Assembly: GCA_031841125.1 (NCBI GenBank)
Contig: CM063109.1
Location: 9,090,321 to 9,154,320, forward strand
Reading direction: 5' to 3'
Length of the DNA stretch: 64,000 nucleotides
DNA from: Acanthococcus lagerstroemiae
Lineage: Eukaryota > Arthropoda > Insecta > Hemiptera > Eriococcidae
Both the position numbers and the translations under genes were made by a program. This document shows, one piece after another, positions 63,219-64,000 of the stretch (its first letter is position 1; each line of letters begins with the position of its first letter). Below the pieces are notes generated by a model. It was given only the letters and a program-made list of their open reading frames with translations, made no database searches and was not told the DNA's origin.

Positions 63219-64000
63219 GTAAGTACGTATGTAATATATTATACAGCGTTGGTTTATCGATGTTAACTCGCAATCATCATACCTCCTGTTGAAGTGCTAC
63301 TTTACCCACGCATAACCGTGGTGTGTTTAACAGTATGTGTTTTCTAGTGTAAAAGATGGCGCCGAGTCAAGTAGCTTTTTCTTATCCGCGGTCGTTGGAA
63401 ACAATGTCAGGAAAAAAGACCTATCCATAGTTACGTTTAAGGTCTTTTTTTCCCCCTAACATAAGAGCTGATAGATGAAACGTAACAGTGTTGGGATGTA
63501 GAAGGGATGAGAAGCTTATTCGGGCGGGTCGAGGTGGTGGCGCGCTGTCATCACTAACGTGTAGTAGTGATCATGTGAGAATATTCCATTAACATACGTA
63601 CTTAATTTTCAGAAAATATCACTAAAATGAAAGAGTTTTTCAAAAAATTGAAGAGAACTAAATTGATAGCGGTTGAAATTAGTCCATTTTCATTTCAATC
63701 AGAACAATTTTCTAAAATGATCACTTTTATAGCAGTTCATCTTTTTCACACTATTGAAATTGTAGAGCGCGACTCTTTCGCGGTCCTAGTCCAAATTGAA
63801 AAAACTTCTCTTCCGGCTTCTGGCTTCCATAATTTTAAAAAGCTTCCAGCTTCCGACTTCTTTCAATTTTGTAATTTAAAATCTTTCGGCTGCTGGCTTC
63901 TGTTATTTCAAAGAACTTCCAGCTTCCAACTTCTAGCTCCCGACAGTTCACTTTATTTCACCTCTAGCATCTTTTGAGGCCCCCCCCCCCTTCAAAGAGT
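63219..64000. other. Start of the HERC2 intron after exon 57
   Basis: No HECT-domain sequence is visible, so the catalytic exons lie further on. A short palindrome at about 63413-63458 (GGAAAAAAGACCTATCC / AAGGTCTTTTTTTCC) resembles one near 54391-54432. 63790-63960 carries CTTCCAGCTTCC-type repeats, and 63979-63990 is a C run. Confidence 0.75.

Noticed and set aside
63219..64000. HECT-domain exon before the window end
   Set aside because: No frame shows HECT motifs. The 63627-63977 open stretch is low-complexity and includes satellite-like CTTCCAGC repeats.

Overview
This is animal (metazoan) nuclear DNA, most likely from an arthropod. It is AT-rich. The coding sequence is cut into many short exons with GT/AG junctions, and the introns are packed with arthropod-style mobile DNA: mariner/Tc1 relics, RTE-like LINEs, tRNA-derived SINEs, foldback and MITE-type elements, and minisatellites. 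The arthropod assignment is inference. I saw no prokaryotic operons, CRISPR arrays, rRNA genes or genuine tRNA genes.

Nearly all the coding sequence belongs to one plus-strand gene, an orthologue of HERC2, the giant HECT and RCC1-like domain E3 ubiquitin ligase. I resolved 57 internal exons between 75 and 63218. They join in one uninterrupted reading frame of 10,242 nt (3,414 codons); every junction phase I checked matches. The window starts after the first RCC1-like domain (RLD1) and stops just before the HECT domain. Domains in order are a cytochrome-b5-like fold (exons 6-7), a MIB/HERC2 domain (17-18), UBA (26), CPH (27-28), ZZ zinc finger (29), DOC/APC10 (30-32), RLD2 (33-38), RLD3 (49-57) and the start of the pre-HECT linker (57). 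Exon numbers are local to this window.

Nine introns of 3-6 kb (after exons 3, 13, 16, 24, 26, 35, 42, 50 and 51) hold most of the mobile DNA. Intron 3 has a mariner relic, and its splice donor lies on the edge of a repeat end that recurs in intron 50. Intron 10 has an internally deleted mariner. Intron 13 carries an almost whole 3.07-kb Tc1/mariner-type element with long terminal inverted repeats (TIRs), TA target duplication and a SINE inside it. Intron 16 has a degraded RTE LINE, a satellite packed inside a TIR element, a copy of a repeated arthropod ORF, and a SINE. Intron 24 has a 1.2-kb foldback, LINE pieces and a GC-rich tandem repeat with the longest open frame in the window. Intron 26 is a nest of elements inside elements. 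Intron 35 has several MITEs and a palindromic mariner. Intron 42 has a SINE and a tandem array of hairpin elements split by a LINE. Intron 51 has a frameshifted RTE LINE on the plus strand with three palindromic MITEs in it, one with clear target duplications.

No second cellular gene could be supported. The most interesting material is the layered transposon architecture of the HERC2 introns. The gene itself looks intact.
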